Source: Tetrapyrgos nigripes (Eukaryota > Basidiomycota > Agaricomycetes > Agaricales > Campanellaceae). From it: a stretch of DNA of 64,000 nucleotides. Both the position numbers and the translations under genes were made by a program. The notes under the pieces were generated by a model. The model did no database searches, was not told where the DNA came from, and saw nothing but the letters and a program-made list of their open reading frames with translations. The stretch lies in contig JAACJM010000055.1 in assembly GCA_013368315.1 (NCBI GenBank), forward strand, positions 1 through 64,000. The letters are read 5' to 3'. Below, piece by piece: positions 46,818 to 58,179 of this stretch (its first letter is position 1; each line of letters begins with the position of its first letter).

Positions 46818-47606
46818 ATGGAAAGACGTTTTCGCTCCTTGTCTGATCGTTTTTTTGGGAGGTCTTGCAATCCTAAATAAGTATCATAATCTTCCTCTAT
46901 TTCTTTTTCACTCTCTTGATTCTGCATACTCTTGGATCTCGTATATCTAGATTCTTTCTTTCATTTCTTGGTTCTTCCTTTATCCTGGCTCTCTACTCTA
47001 ATCATCTTTTGGCTTCAATTCTCTCGTATCATTATCATCTCCAACCGCTACCACTTGCATTATGGGCCTGCAAAATAACTACAAGTACATTTGTATGACC
47101 ATCATCTTTCTGCACATACATTTCTTTTCTTTACATGCATCTACATATCTCTATCTTCTTCTGCAAAGTCAATCATATACTGTATCGCTACTATGTTATA
47201 TAAGTCTTTCCAGATTGGTAGTTGAGAGAACTTGGACAAACAATCGCGACCCCACATCCTCTACAACTTCTTCGTTGACTATAGACATAACGTCATATCT
47301 TGCGCAACTCCTGCCCATGGCCATTTGAATGCCTTTCGAGGATTGTGTATTGTGCTGTGCGTATTATTTGGCTTGTTTTCATTTACCAACTTGGTTAGTC
47401 CGGAACAGCTGAAAGAGAGTCAGCAGCTCGGTACGTCTCTAGCCCATTCGCGTCTCTTTCATGTTGCTGAAAGCTACTAGAACGAAACATAGGCGGATAA
47501 CAGCTATAACAGAACGCAGACTTTATCCACGGTCAGCAGGGCGACTTCTATCTAAATCGATATCGTGTCGTCTGCAGCTGCAGTATCATCTGAAGATCCC
47601 AGAGCG
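46818..47606. other. Intergenic 0.8 kb, possible first exon of HEM13
   Basis: Pyrimidine-rich sequence. An upstream exon coding the N-terminus of the oxidase is likely, because the frame stays open upstream of 47607 and family-like residues (SSEDPRA) precede the first ATG. I could not place the upstream exon. Confidence 0.4.
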
Positions 47607-48722
47607 ATGCGCAAGCAGGTAGAGGACTACGTGCGGACTCTCCAGGACCAAATCGTCACTTCCCTAGAGCAACTCGATCCCAATGCTCCTTCTTTCAAAC
47701 GCGATGCTTGGGAACGTCCGCAAGGTGGTTCTGGCCAGTCTTGCATATTCGCAATGCCCGCGACGGACCGTGATGGGTCTGCCAGCCAGAACGGGAGTCA
47801 TCAATCTCTCCTCGAGAAAGCTGGAGTCAACATCTCCATCGTACATGGCACTCTTCCTCCCCCAGCGATCAAGCAGATGCTCGCTGATCACAGCTCTTTG
47901 CCATTACCAGAAGATGTCCCTGGAGGTTTACCGTTCTTCGCTGCAGGGCTCAGCCTTGTCATCCATCCCCGTAACCCCATGGCACCAACCGTCCACGCCA
48001 ACTATCGATATTTCGAGATAACCGAGTCTGCATCCTCTTCGGCGGGTGACGCCGAGTCCAGAGATCAGCCCAAAGTCCTCGCTTGGTGGTTCGGCGGAGG
48101 TGCAGATCTCACTCCTTCATACCTTTTCGAAGAAGACGCCGTTCACTTTCATAAAACTCTCAAAAACGCCGCGGATTCCTTTGGAACTCAGATTTATCCT
48201 GCGTTCAAGAGTTGGTGTGACGAGTACTTCACTATTCCTCATCGGCAGGAGACTCGGGGAGTTGGTGGGATTTTCTTTGATGATCTCAACGAAAACCCTC
48301 ATCCTCGGCTTTCTGAGCCTTCGGATGGGACAACACACTCGAGTGCTATACCTAGATCCACCGTCACTGTTGACAGAAAACGTCCAAAGACGAAGGAGGA
48401 GCTGTTTTCGCTTATTCAGGCTCTGGGGAATGCGTTTGTACCGTCGTACATCCCTATCCTGGAGAAGAGGTCCAAGATGGAGTACTCTCCGCATCACAGG
48501 CGATGGCAATTGATTAGGAGGGGAAGATATGTGGAGTTTAACCTGGTTTATGATAGAGGGACCAAGTTTGGGTTGATGACACCTGGGGGAAGGGTGGAGA
48601 GTATCTTGATGAGTTTGCCAGAAGTGGCTAGATGGGAGTATATGTCGGAGATGGGACAGGACGAGGACTCGGAAGAAGGCAAGTTGGTGCAAGTTTTGAA
48701 GAATCCGAGGGATTGGGTGTAA
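47607..48722 (+). CDS. HEM13: Coproporphyrinogen III oxidase (oxygen-dependent)
   Basis: This enzyme decarboxylates two propionate groups of coproporphyrinogen III to vinyls, a late step of haem synthesis. Conserved blocks: MRKQVEDYVRTLQDQIVTSL, FKRDAWERPQGGSGQSCIF, LEKAGVNISIVHGTLPP, FFAAGLSLVIHPRNPMAPTV with HANYRYFE, LAWWFGGGADLTPSYLFEED, WCDEYFTIPHRQETRGVGGI with FFDDLNE, YSPHHRRWQLIRRGRYVEFN, LVYDRGTKFGLMTPGG and RVESILMSLP. A Ser/acid-rich insertion (ESASSSAGDAESRDQ) and another after FFDDLNE are longer than in yeast. The ATG at 47607 gives about 371 residues. The open frame reaches about 14 codons further upstream, so an earlier first exon is likely. Confidence 0.93.
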   Translation: MRKQVEDYVRTLQDQIVTSLEQLDPNAPSFKRDAWERPQGGSGQSCIFAMPATDRDGSASQNGSHQSLLEKAGVNISIVHGTLPPPAIKQMLADHSSLPLPEDVPGGLPFFAAGLSLVIHPRNPMAPTVHANYRYFEITESASSSAGDAESRDQPKVLAWWFGGGADLTPSYLFEEDAVHFHKTLKNAADSFGTQIYPAFKSWCDEYFTIPHRQETRGVGGIFFDDLNENPHPRLSEPSDGTTHSSAIPRSTVTVDRKRPKTKEELFSLIQALGNAFVPSYIPILEKRSKMEYSPHHRRWQLIRRGRYVEFNLVYDRGTKFGLMTPGGRVESILMSLPEVARWEYMSEMGQDEDSEEGKLVQVLKNPRDWV

Positions 48723-49209
48723 AGACTGTTCAAGATGGAAAGTATTGTATTTACTATGTACATGATAGGGGCTCTGTATCAAGCGTTATTAGCACCACTG
48801 CTCAAAGGGTAAAGCGACCATTGGCAGAATGCGAGTCGGCCCGTCGGGAGACTGTGCAACGGGTCCGACGTCACATGGCTTCTCACAGTCTACCGTTGAC
48901 GACGACATTGCCGCGACGCGTCCCTTACCAGCCCTTACCTTGGCCCTTATAGAGAGGTACATGGATTGACATTTCAAACGTATACTGATGTTCGGTTCCT
49001 CAGTGCTCAGCGCGAAACTTGTGACGTGTTTTTTGTCAGATGTGCTCAACTCGGGCCAGGTATATCCGCACTTACCCATCTAGACTCGCTCAGAGCTACC
49101 GTTGGTTTAACTCCAGGTTGGCAAAGACTTCTGGTGCGTAGAAATCACATTTACGCTTTGCGCGAATGGCTCACAACTGCTCTTCAGCTAGATACCCTCG
49201 GTTCTGGAA
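48723..49209. other. Intergenic, no gene seen
   Basis: It contains the HEM13 3' end and the promoter of the F-box gene. Confidence 0.45.
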
Positions 49210-50776
49210 ATGTCCTATTCTACACCCTTGCCAATAGAGCTAATAGACGAGATAATCAGCTGTGTGGGTGAAACAACGACTGACGTCCGGTTCGACATCG
49301 AAGTGCTCACTGATGCATCGAGAAGAAATCTTTTGTCGTGCGCACTCAGCTGTAGCACGTTCTTTCGTCCTGCTATGAGGAATTTGTGGAGAACCAGTGA
49401 GCTTTTGTGGTTGCTTAGGTTGTTGCCAGCGTTGGAGGTTGTAGATGGTTCCTACGTGAGTGCTGACTGTCGTTGGTGCCTCTACCAGAGTACTCATTCT
49501 TTCCCAACAGGTTATCACTGACCAACTGGATAACGTTTCCTTGAAGCGCTTTGATGTATATTCCGCAATGGTGAAGAGACTAGTCCTACCGGGCCCATCG
49601 ACGAACACTCCTCCCCCAGTCCATAAATCCGTCTACACTTCCTTGGCTCTCATACGACCCAGGCCTCTTCCTTCATTAACCCACGTGTACTGCTCAGCTC
49701 ACACCTCTCTTTCCAATGAGACATTTCTCATAATTTCTCCTCTCTTGGAATCAGTTGTCCTCAGTTACTGCGGCAGTCAAGATACGATGGCGTATCTCAC
49801 CCGTATCCGGGAAGAGGCACCCTTCATGCACTCCCTCACCATTGGCCAAACGCTCGGCGAATTCGATTTTGCCTACGTCTCGCAGCTGCGGAATTTGCAA
49901 GTCTTTGACTTGTATCTTTTTCTCACCGCCATAGAGACACAGCCGTTACAATACCCCCGGTCTCTGAAGCAATTGCATCTGCGTGGAGCTCTGTACGCTG
50001 CCAAGGATGTTTTCACCGTTCTACGAATGTATCGAGATTCTGGGGTCGAATCCTTTTCTCTTCAAGGAGCGCTTTCTGGCGAAGATTTCCGGACAATTTT
50101 CAGCACGGTTTCCTCTCAGTGGCCGCTCACTATGACTACGTTGTCACTGCAACTCAATATAGTGGAGCTTGTGAGAGAGAAGGAAGGCCTTTTGGATGTT
50201 ATCAGACCTTTATTCTCGCTGGGAAACATCCAGAATTTCACTGGTAGTTTTTATTGTCCGGGAGGTGACATTTATATTACCGATGCATTCATTGGCGACA
50301 TTTGTCAAGCCTGGCCTCGTTTGGTCAAGCTCGAGCTGAGTGCTCGTCGACATGAATACTTCCCTACTGTCGCCTCTCTGACACTCTTGTCTGAGGCCTG
50401 TCCCAAGCTTGAAATTCTCACCATCCCCTTTGATACCCTCCATATCCCATCTATGCAATGTGATGAGCATAGAGACGCACTCCTATCATCCAAGTCTTCC
50501 CATAAACTCGAGTCCATAACTCTGCTTGGCAAATACGACTTTCAAGATGAAGTAGCCGCAGCAGACGAGGACGAGGTCAATGTCAATGTTCTCAACGAGG
50601 TGATTGCCAACGCGTCTACTACTTCGCTGGCGTATCATTTGGATATTGCCTTCCCGTATTTGAAGGAAGCCCGGATCTTCAACTCTGATGGAACTGGGAA
50701 GGAACAGGAAAGGAAAGTCATGGATGTCATAGGGGTTTGCCAGGGTGCTAGAAGGGAGGAAGGAATATCCCTATGA
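49210..50776 (+). CDS. F-box/LRR-like protein (source copy of two nearby fragments)
   Basis: Two exons with the intron near 49457-49510. The start is MSYSTPLPIELIDEIISCVG, a short F-box-like helix pair followed by LLSCALSCSTFFRPAMRNLW. The large second exon has irregular leucine-rich repeats: VYCSAHTSLSNETFLIISPL, YVSQLRNLQVFDLYLFL, CQAWPRLVKLELSARRH and ACPKLEILTIPFDTL. It ends REEGISL at 50776. Parts of this gene recur downstream: its 3' region near 51990-52086 and its intron/exon 2 start at 62162-62540. It is intact; the other two are not. Confidence 0.82.
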
Positions 50777-50918
50777 AGGAGAAGGAAGCAGGCGTCTAAC
50801 ACTGTAGTTATGCTTTGCTCTGGACCCTACTACTAGACATCAACCAAAAAGTTCCCACGCAACATCCATTTCAACCGTGACGTGTGATGCGTGACTCTCC
50901 AGACCCTGTCTTACTGTG

Positions 50919-51582
50919 ATGCCCGTTAGTGAAGTCACTCAGAAGATGGAGAATATACACCTAACTGCAGACGATAATGAGGTCACTCGGAAGATGAAGA
51001 ATATGCATCTAACTGCAGACGATATTAACAAATTCCCTATGACTGAAGAGGTTCGCAACATCTAGTCTTGGCTCTTATTTCCTCGCTGACCAGCCACCAC
51101 AGCTCAACTCTTTCTTAAACCTCGACTACATGATCGCTCACCCTCCATGGAAGGACATTCCCTGGATATACTATCCCTCAAAACAATACGATCATCGCCC
51201 CCCCTTATTTGTCTACGGCTTTGGTCTCACCACAGAGGAGCTCTTTCAGTACGCAGTCGACGAGGGTCTCTCTCGTGGTAAGAGCTACGAGGAGATCCTT
51301 CAGGATGCCACGGCGGCAGGATCTGCTTCCACTCGAGCTCTTCGTCATATGCAAGCGAATTACAAGGCCCGGGGAATGATGACTTTTGAGAGGGCCGCCT
51401 CTTACCATGCGAACATAGTCCTCACCTTCTGGGACAACTACACCACGTCTGTACCTCGGTATGAAGAGGTCAACGATGTTATCGACACCATGGAGAAAGA
51501 TTGGGGACCACCGAGGTGGTATTTGGTGAATGAGCAGGACCTTCGCCTGAGGGACTACCGGCTGAAGCTCTTGACAACATAG
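50919..51582 (+). CDS. Hypothetical protein with a 16-residue N-terminal repeat
   Basis: Two exons. Exon 1 starts at 50919 (MPVSEVTQKMENIHLTADD) and repeats a 48-bp unit: EVTQKMENIHLTADDN then EVTRKMKNMHLTADDI. The proposed intron (donor GTTCGC after TEE, acceptor CCACAG) joins in phase to LNSFLNLDYMIAHPPWKDIP. Exon 2 continues FVYGFGLTTEELFQYAVDEG, RHMQANYKARGMMTFERAAS and ends RLKLLTT. The total is about 200 residues. I recognise no domain. The donor is weak, so exon 2 alone from its ATG at 51130 is the alternative. Confidence 0.6.
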
Positions 51583-51989
51583 ACGCGTTGTTCCCCTTTT
51601 TTTCCCCATTCCCGTATTGCATATCGCCTACCGTCTTTGCGTTCCTCTTCATCATCCCTCTCAACTCCACTCTCCTGCATCACTATTTCATGCCACATCC
51701 TTTGGTGTGTACCTCTCATTTACGCCTATAGATAATAAACACTCGCTATCGAAATGCTATCTCGCGATTCAAGAATAATGTATACCTCTCAATTTTTAGT
51801 AGTCCACTGCATGATCTGGATACGAATTCGAAGATTCGAAGTCTCTACTCCTCTGTACATTAGCATTTGTATCACCGCATTGAGAACTCTTGAAGTATTT
51901 GCGATAGTCCTCGTCGCCAGCCAATACCTCAGATTCAGACTGCAGGCCTGGATTTCGGATTGTAAGAAAACAACACTGAGGACCATGAA

Positions 51990-52086
51990 AGGCCCTTGGC
52001 AAATATGACTTTCAAGATGAAGTAGCTGCAGCAGACAATGTCAAGGACAAGGGAGTTATGCCTAATGCCAATGATCTCAATGAGGT
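51990..52086 (+). pseudogene. Fragment of the F-box/LRR gene (3' part)
   Basis: The sequence beginning CTTGGCAAATATGACTTTCA closely matches the F-box gene around 50527-50615, including the codons for KYDFQDEVAAAD. It is interrupted by a small internal change and stops where the retrotransposon LTR begins. It has no start and cannot make a protein. 51583-51989 holds nothing I recognise. Confidence 0.8.
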
Positions 52087-52088
52087 CG

Positions 52089-52313
52089 TGGGGAACCAGG
52101 TGTCAGGACAGGGTTTATATATGTAAAAGCAAAGCTGTAGAGAAGCTGTAAAGGAAGCTGTAAACAAAGCTGTAAAGGAAGCTGTAAAAGAAGCTGTATT
52201 GGAGAAATGAAAGGTCTGGTGCATAGCATGTGGAACAAGAGTCATATGGTGTAAAGATCTGAGGATATGGAGATAAGAAGAAATAAATAGTACCAAATAT
52301 AGATGTCATGACA
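52089..52313 (-). repeat. 3' LTR of the retrotransposon, with 12-bp tandem array
   Basis: 225 bp, against 177 bp for the 5' LTR. The extra 48 bp are four more copies of a 12-bp unit (GAAGCTGTAAAG and variants) at about 52131-52199. Confidence 0.88.
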
Positions 52314-52350
52314 TTACCCCCCTCCTACACTTCATTGTCCTTGATGAATC

Positions 52351-53523
52351 CTAAATCTTTGTTGCCTCTGGGTGTTTCTTGTGGAATGCTGTGATCTTGC
52401 GCTTCGCATTTTTGAGATTTGCAACTGGCTCCCATGAGTTATGACTGTTGTCGTACCCTTTCCACTTGACAAGGTATTCCAGTCGCCTCCATTGTATCCT
52501 GCTATCCAGAAGGGCGTCCACTTCATACTCGGGCTCATCCTCCCCCTCGAGGTATACTGGCTCAGGCTCCTCAGGTAGGAGCCCGTTCACCAAATTACCC
52601 TTGTAGGGGTAGAGTTTGTTGACGTGGAATACTGGGTGTAGGCAATTAAGAGATTTAGGGAGGTCTAACTGATAGTCTAACTCTCCAACTTTTTCCATAA
52701 TCTCGAATGGTCCCAACTGTCGATCCCCCAACTTGTCACTTGAAAGTTTCAAGTCGATGTCTTCTGCACTCAGCCAAAAATAGTCTCCAACCTTGAACTG
52801 ATGTCCCTTCTGTTTCCCTCTTCCGTACCCTTCCTTCATATGGTGCTTGGTTAGGTGTAATGCTGATCCTGCATCTTTTCGAACCTGCCTTAGGACTTTG
52901 AGCTGATCTTCTACATCTGGGATGCCTGTGCAACAGCCCACCGGTATGTTGAACAGAGGAAGGTAGCCATAAGTCACCTCAAAAGGTGCCAAGCCATGTG
53001 CAGAGTGTGTGTGGGAGTTCAGAACAAACTCGGCCATAGGAAGGTGCTCTACCCAATCATCCTGCCTATAGTTAGTGTAGAGACGCAGGTATTTCTCCAC
53101 TTCCTGGTTGGCTCATTCTGTCTGTCCATTTGTCTGGGGTTGGTAGCCTGAGGAAAGGTTTGACTTGATCCCGAGACGATCTAACAGAGAGTGCATGGCT
53201 TGGGCTGCAAACTGTGGACCACGATCAGACACAAAGCAAAGTGGGAGGCTGTGAAGGCAGAAAATCTCTTGGTAGTATAGGTCAGCGACTTCAGTGGCAG
53301 TGATGTTAGAGGTGCAGGGAAGGGTATGGACTTGTTTTCCATAGAGGTCAGTGCAGACTAGGATTGCATCATAACCTTGTGAGGATGGTAGCTGTGTAAT
53401 GAGGTTGACTCCAACTTCTTCCCAGAGTCCTAAGGGTATGTCCAAGGGTTGGATTACTGCTCGTGGGTGACACTGTAGCTTCTTCCTGGTGCACTTGTCA
53501 CATCCCTCAACATACTTCTCCAC
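52351..53523 (-). pseudogene. Retrotransposon integrase with C-terminal chromodomain
   Basis: The integrase zinc-finger end VEGCDKCTRKKLQCHP is followed by catalytic-core segments LWEEVGVNLITQLPSSQGYD, LPLCFVSDRGPQFAAQAM and GYQPQTNGQTE. An in-frame TGA stop at 53113-53115 then interrupts the frame, which continues ANQEVEKYLRLY and PMAEFVLNSHTHSAHGLAPF. The end VDALLDSRIQWRRLEYLVKW with KGYDNSHNSWEP is a chromodomain, which in such elements guides insertion to heterochromatin. The upstream finger half lies in the same frame above 53523, beyond another stop at 53665-53667. Confidence 0.88.
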
Positions 53524-55147
53524 AAAGGAGCGAACGGTGGGCCACCAGAAGTGTGAGGTTACCAGGTCAAGTGTCCCATGTAGCCCTGGATGTCCTGCTG
53601 ATGGCTCATTGTGGCACTGTTCTACTATTGCCTTCCACAGCTCTTCATCTGGAGGAACGTAGACTCACCCCTTGTGGTATACCAATCCATTATCCTCTTC
53701 CCATTCAGGTAAGCCATTGGCAAGTTGTTGCAACCCCTCCTTCCTCAACTTCTCTAGTTCTTTTAACACCTCCACTTCTCTCCCCAGTGCCTGCCAAATC
53801 TGTTCCTCTAGGGGGTTGACCAGCGCAGTAGCAGCGAGCCTTACGAAGTGTTCGGGTCTGAGTACTGTGGTTTCCAAGTTGTCTTCTCGGTCTGTAACTT
53901 GGTGGGAGGAAAGGCGAGAGAGAGCATCCACTTGGGTATTTGCTTTGCCTGGGCGATGGACTATTCGGAAGTCAAAGCATGATAGCCAAAGGGCCCATCT
54001 CACTTGTCGTCAACTGAGATCCTGTGCTGTTCACCAGAACTCTAGATTGGAGTGGTCTGTGATGATCTCAAAGGGCTGTGGTAGTCCTTCCAGATAACTC
54101 TGCCAGTCCTTCAGTGCCTCGATAATAGCCAGCATCTCTCAGTCATAGATTTCATAATTGCGTTTGGCTGACTGCATGGATGCTGAACGGAATGCTACCA
54201 GGTGCCAAAGACTGTCTTCTAACATCTGCATCAGGGCTCCTCCTGTTGTGAAGCCAGAAGCGTCTACTTTGACTTGGGTAGGACGATCCAGTGACCAGAG
54301 TGTAAGAATGGGAGCAGATGTGAAGGCAGTTCAAAGGGAGTCAAAGGCTTCCTGTTGTTGAGTTCCCCAGTTAAACGAGATGTCTTTACATGTAAGGTCG
54401 TTCAGAGGTCGAGCAGTTTTGGCAAAGTTCTGTATGAATCGTCGATAGAAGTTAGCAAAGCCCAAGAATGCCCAGACGTCATGGACATTGCGGGGGACTG
54501 GCCAGTGCTGTACTGCTGCCACCTTCACAGGGTCCATATGGACTTGCCCCTCCCAGATAATCAACCTGAGATATTCTATCTCTTCCCATTCAAACTCACA
54601 TTTCTCTGGCCTCAAGATACAGATCATTCCTTTTCAACCTGGCTAGCACTTCCCGAACCACCTCTCGATGCTCTTCCAGAGTCCCACTAAAGATCAGGAT
54701 GTCATCCAGATAAACTGCTACCTTTCCTGCTGTGATCAAGTCTGAGAAGATGGAGTTCATGAGGCCCTGGAAAGTAGCTGGTGAGTTTGTCAATCCAAAG
54801 AACATGACAGTAGGTTCAAAGAGCCCTTGGTTGGTTGCAAACACTGCCTTCCACTCATCTCCCTGTTTGATCCGGACATTGTTATACCCCCAACGTACAT
54901 CAAACTTGGTGAAGTACTTGGCACCCTGAAGGCGACTGACTATGTCAGCAACGAGGGGAAGAGGGTAGCAGTTCTTAATAGTGTACTCGTTTAGACGTCG
55001 GTAATCCTGAACAAACCAAAGTTTCCTGTCTTTCTTCTTCACAAAGAAGACAGGAGAGGACAGAGGGAATTTGGAGGGTCGGATATAACCCTTACGGATA
55101 TTCTCATCGAGGAATTGATCGAGCTCCTGCTGTTCATTGATAGACAT
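53524..55147 (-). pseudogene. Retrotransposon reverse transcriptase and RNase H
   Basis: The reverse transcriptase begins near 55147 (MSINEQQELDQFLDENIRKG) with SPVFFVKKKDRKLWFVQDYR, FFGLTNSPATFQGLMN and the catalytic KVAVYLDDILIFSG. A 1-nt shift near 54613 moves the frame to RPEKCEFEWEEIEYL and FLGFANFYRRFIQNFAKTAR. RNase H follows (VDASGFTTGGALMQ; YEIYD; LSCFDFRIVHRPGKANTQVD). In-frame TGA stops lie at 54331-54333, 54139-54141, 54031-54033 and 54010-54012. The copy cannot make an active polymerase. Confidence 0.88.
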
Positions 55148-55292
55148 CAGGTGGCAGGTGCTCCAGGTACCAGTTCAATAGTGTGATCCCAGGGTTTGTG
55201 TGCAGGGAGGCGTTCCGACTCAGCTTCAGAGAAGACCTGAGAATAATCCCAATATTGAGGAGGGACTATCTCCTCAAACAACTGTTTTGGTT

Positions 55293-56047
55293 TCATCCGG
55301 TTTGCCTCCTCAGCCAGCTGTTGCGAGTAAGTGAACCCTGCAGCACACCAGACTTCTTCTCCAGTGTCAGCGAGGATCCCTGCTTTCTTCCAGGAATGCC
55401 TGGTGGCCCGATTAGCATGAATAGAAGACTTGGGGTTCCTCCTTCTTTTCTGTTGCCAGATCTGGGGGTTGGTCTGTGGGTGCATGCCTGGGTTGATTCA
55501 GACTCTGTGCCTTCTAGGATGGCGTTTCCCCTTGGGGTTGGTCTGAAATTGGTAGCAATGAACTGATCCTGATGGGGGACCTCTTCCACTGATGGGGGTG
55601 GTGCCATAGGGATTTGCAGCTGGCCACTCATCCAGTCAATCTGTGGGTTCATCTTACACAACCAGGGAAGGCCCAGGATGACATCTTCTCTGCCTAAGTC
55701 CATAACCAGAAAATCTAGCCACATCTCCTGTCCATCTACTGTCATAGCTAGCCGGCAGAACCGATCTTACACCCCGCTCAGTTAAGGGTCCCATCAATGT
55801 TGTAGACATCTAGGGGTTTATGAAGGGGATAGGTTTGGATCCAGTGTTGCTTTACAAATGTTTGTCCCAGGAACAGACCTGTAGCTCCACTGTCAACCAT
55901 CGCCACTACCACTGCCTCATTTTGTCTTCCTCGGAGTTTCACACGTATACGGAAGTGGGAAGCACAAGATTCTATTTTGGGGATACTGGATATGGTACAT
56001 GAAAGAATAGAATTGTATGAGGAACAAGAGAGCATGTGGGTAGTCAA
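55293..56047 (-). pseudogene. Retrotransposon aspartic protease region
   Basis: VVVAMVDSGATGLFLGQTFV carries the DSGA catalytic motif. A TGA at 55778-55780 and a 1-nt shift near 55768 separate it from MTVDGQEMWLDFLVMDLG and DVILGLPWLCKMNPQIDW, the protease C-terminal half. Confidence 0.82.
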
Positions 56048-56319
56048 GGGTGTTCACGCCATGGTGGGAACAGACACCCATTTCAAAAACCCTGTTGGTT
56101 AGCGATGTTATGGAGTAAGGCAGTTTGATCAGTGATAGATTTTTGCAAGGCAGTGAGCACAGATGGCGATTCAGTGGATGAGGAAGCAGTGACAGTAGCA
56201 GCGGGGGTGGGAGTAGAGATAGAAGGCAGTGGATCATCAGGGAAGAGACTAAAAGAGTCACTCCCAGTGGCAGCCACATGCTGCCTGCTTCAGCCTCCTC
56301 CTCTGGGTCGACCCATGTA

Positions 56320-57329
56320 TCAGTCCTGACAGACGGAAGAGCGATGACCCATCCTCTCACAGTAGTCACACTTGTCATGTCCATGGTTCCCATCTCGTTT
56401 CAGGTGATCCTTGGAACTGCAGCTGTAGCAGCGCCCCTGCATCGCCTTGTGGTAGTCCACGAAGGTGCGTCCGTTACCCTGGGGGTGCTCAGTACAGGAG
56501 GTGTTGACGTCCATGGCGTTAGGGTCTCATGCAGAGGAGAATTTGGAGAGGGATGGGGTAGGGCCAGTGACTGGTTTTCCTACAAACTCTGCTAGGGTCT
56601 GTTCCACATGCAGTGCTTGGTTGATCAACTTGTCCAGGTTTTTAGGGGCCTCCTTCTGTCCTAGCTCCACATTTGCTAATGGGAACAATAGGTCTTTATG
56701 AAGGCGCTTCCAGAACTTGTACTGGAGGTCCTGATCTGGGAACCCAGTCTTCTCTGCCCACATCTTGAAAATCTGAGAGAACTCTGCAACTGTTTTATCT
56801 CCCTGCTTCAATGCCTCAAGCTTGTTCTTGGCCAGCTGTTGCTCGTTTGCTACTCCAAACTGAACCTTTAGTGTGTGGGTGAAGTTGTCCCAGTTCCCTT
56901 CCCAGGGGAAGACTGCTCCAGCTTCTTCTGCTTGGACTCTGCTGATATGATGAGCGTACTCTGTGGCCCATTCTGCAGCAGATCCCTCCATCATAAGGAG
57001 TGCTTCTGCAATACACTTCTGTGGGTCGAGTTTCCCATTATTGAGTTTGAGCCATTTCTGTTCTCCAGCCCAGAGAATGAAGAGGGATATGAATGAGTCG
57101 AGTTTGGCTGGCTCGCCTTTGAATGGGGCAGGTTTGGGAGTTTTGTCTGGTGGGTAGGCCTATTGACCAAATTGGTGATTGCCTGTTGCAGCTGGTTCTG
57201 GTTGTTGACCAGAGCCTGAAGGAGGTTTTCAAGGGTGGTGGAGGACATGTCAATGTCAGTGATTGGGGAGGCAGCAGGACTGAGTGGGGCTGGTGACACA
57301 GGAAGAGGGGATGGATTGGGTATGAGCAT
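56320..57329 (-). pseudogene. Retrotransposon gag with zinc knuckle
   Basis: It contains MSSTTLENLLQALVNNQNQL (a coiled-coil-like start), a frame change near 57150, then FKGEPAKLDSFISLFILWAG, QKCIAEALLMMEGSAAEWAT, NEQQLAKNKLEALKQGDKTV and AEFSQIFKMWAEKTGF of the gag capsid. After a TGA at 56527-56529 come two knuckles. The second, CDYCERMGHRSSVC, is a complete CX2CX4HX4C; the first (CYSCSSKDHLKRD) has lost its last Cys. Another TGA is at 56320-56322. Confidence 0.85.
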
Positions 57330-58002
57330 AGGACTGGGATGGGCTGTTGGTATGGCAGAAGGTGGAACAGATAGCGGGAGTGGAGTGTGAGTGAGGTCTG
57401 GTGACAGAACAGTGGAAGTACTGAGTTCAGGACCAGAGAATGGCAGGTGGCTGAAGGTAAGGCATAGGAAGTGGGAGTGGAGTAGGGCTGGATTGCTGGG
57501 TAGGATTATACTATTGTCTCCTTCCCAGAAGTAGTAGTGGACCTGGGGGATGGAGTGATGAGCATGGGGACAAGGCTGTTGCTGGCAGTTGTTGTAGAGT
57601 TCTTCTCTGTCTTCAAGGTAGCTGTCGATATCAAAGCTAATGTGCTTCTGATCTGATAAGTCAAGACTGTGTAGCCAATCTACACAGAGCAGTGGTGTCG
57701 GAGACGGTGGGGGAGATGCAGAGACGGATGAATCAGAGATTGAGGATGGTGCAGCGTATCGTCCAGATGTGGTGACAGTAGCACCTGCAAGGACGACCTA
57801 TATGGAGGCTGCCAGTGCAGTAAGGGATCTCGACCTAATGTCACAAAGAGGCAAGTGCTTAGATAGTGATAATGAGGAGCTATGGGCTCGACTCGACTAA
57901 CAGACAGCAATAAGTACTGGAACTACAGTGCCCATCAGTAAAGGTGAAAGAAGTAATGAAAAGGAAGATACACACCTGGTCCCAACGACAAAGAGGTCGA
58001 GA

Positions 58003-58179
58003 TGGGGAACCAGGTGTCAGGACAGGGTTTATATATGTAAAAGTAAAGCTGTAGAGAAGCTGTATTGGAGAAATGAAAGGTCCGGTGCATAGCATGTGGA
58101 ACAAGAGTCATATGGTGTAAAGATCCGAGGATATGGAGATAAGAAGAAATAAATAGTACCAAATATAGATGTCATGACA
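58003..58179 (-). repeat. 5' LTR of the retrotransposon
   Basis: 177 bp, TG...CA on the minus strand, matching the 3' LTR except for three C/T differences and the 12-bp array copy number. Two of the three differences are CpG here and TpG in the 3' copy. Confidence 0.88.

Larger units (their letters stand above)
52089..58179 (-). mobile_element. Ty3/Gypsy chromodomain LTR retrotransposon, decayed
   Basis: A 6.1-kb element on the minus strand bounded by TG...CA long terminal repeats at 58003-58179 (5') and 52089-52313 (3'). In transcription order it has gag with zinc knuckle, protease, reverse transcriptase, RNase H, integrase and a chromodomain, the Ty3/Gypsy order. A purine tract (GGAGGGGGGTAA) lies directly before the 3' LTR. 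The LTRs differ by about three C/T changes plus a 48-bp length difference, so insertion is fairly recent. Coding is broken by nine or more TGA stops and several 1-nt shifts. No target-site duplication is visible: the flanks (GGTCG and GTGAC) do not match. Confidence 0.92.

Noticed and set aside
48117..48782. 221-codon minus-strand frame opposite HEM13
   Set aside because: It is antisense to strongly conserved oxidase coding sequence and has no motif of its own.
53113..53115. Programmed stop-codon readthrough in the retrotransposon pol gene
   Set aside because: Stops occur at nine scattered places, including inside the integrase and RNase H. CpG decay explains them better than programmed recoding.
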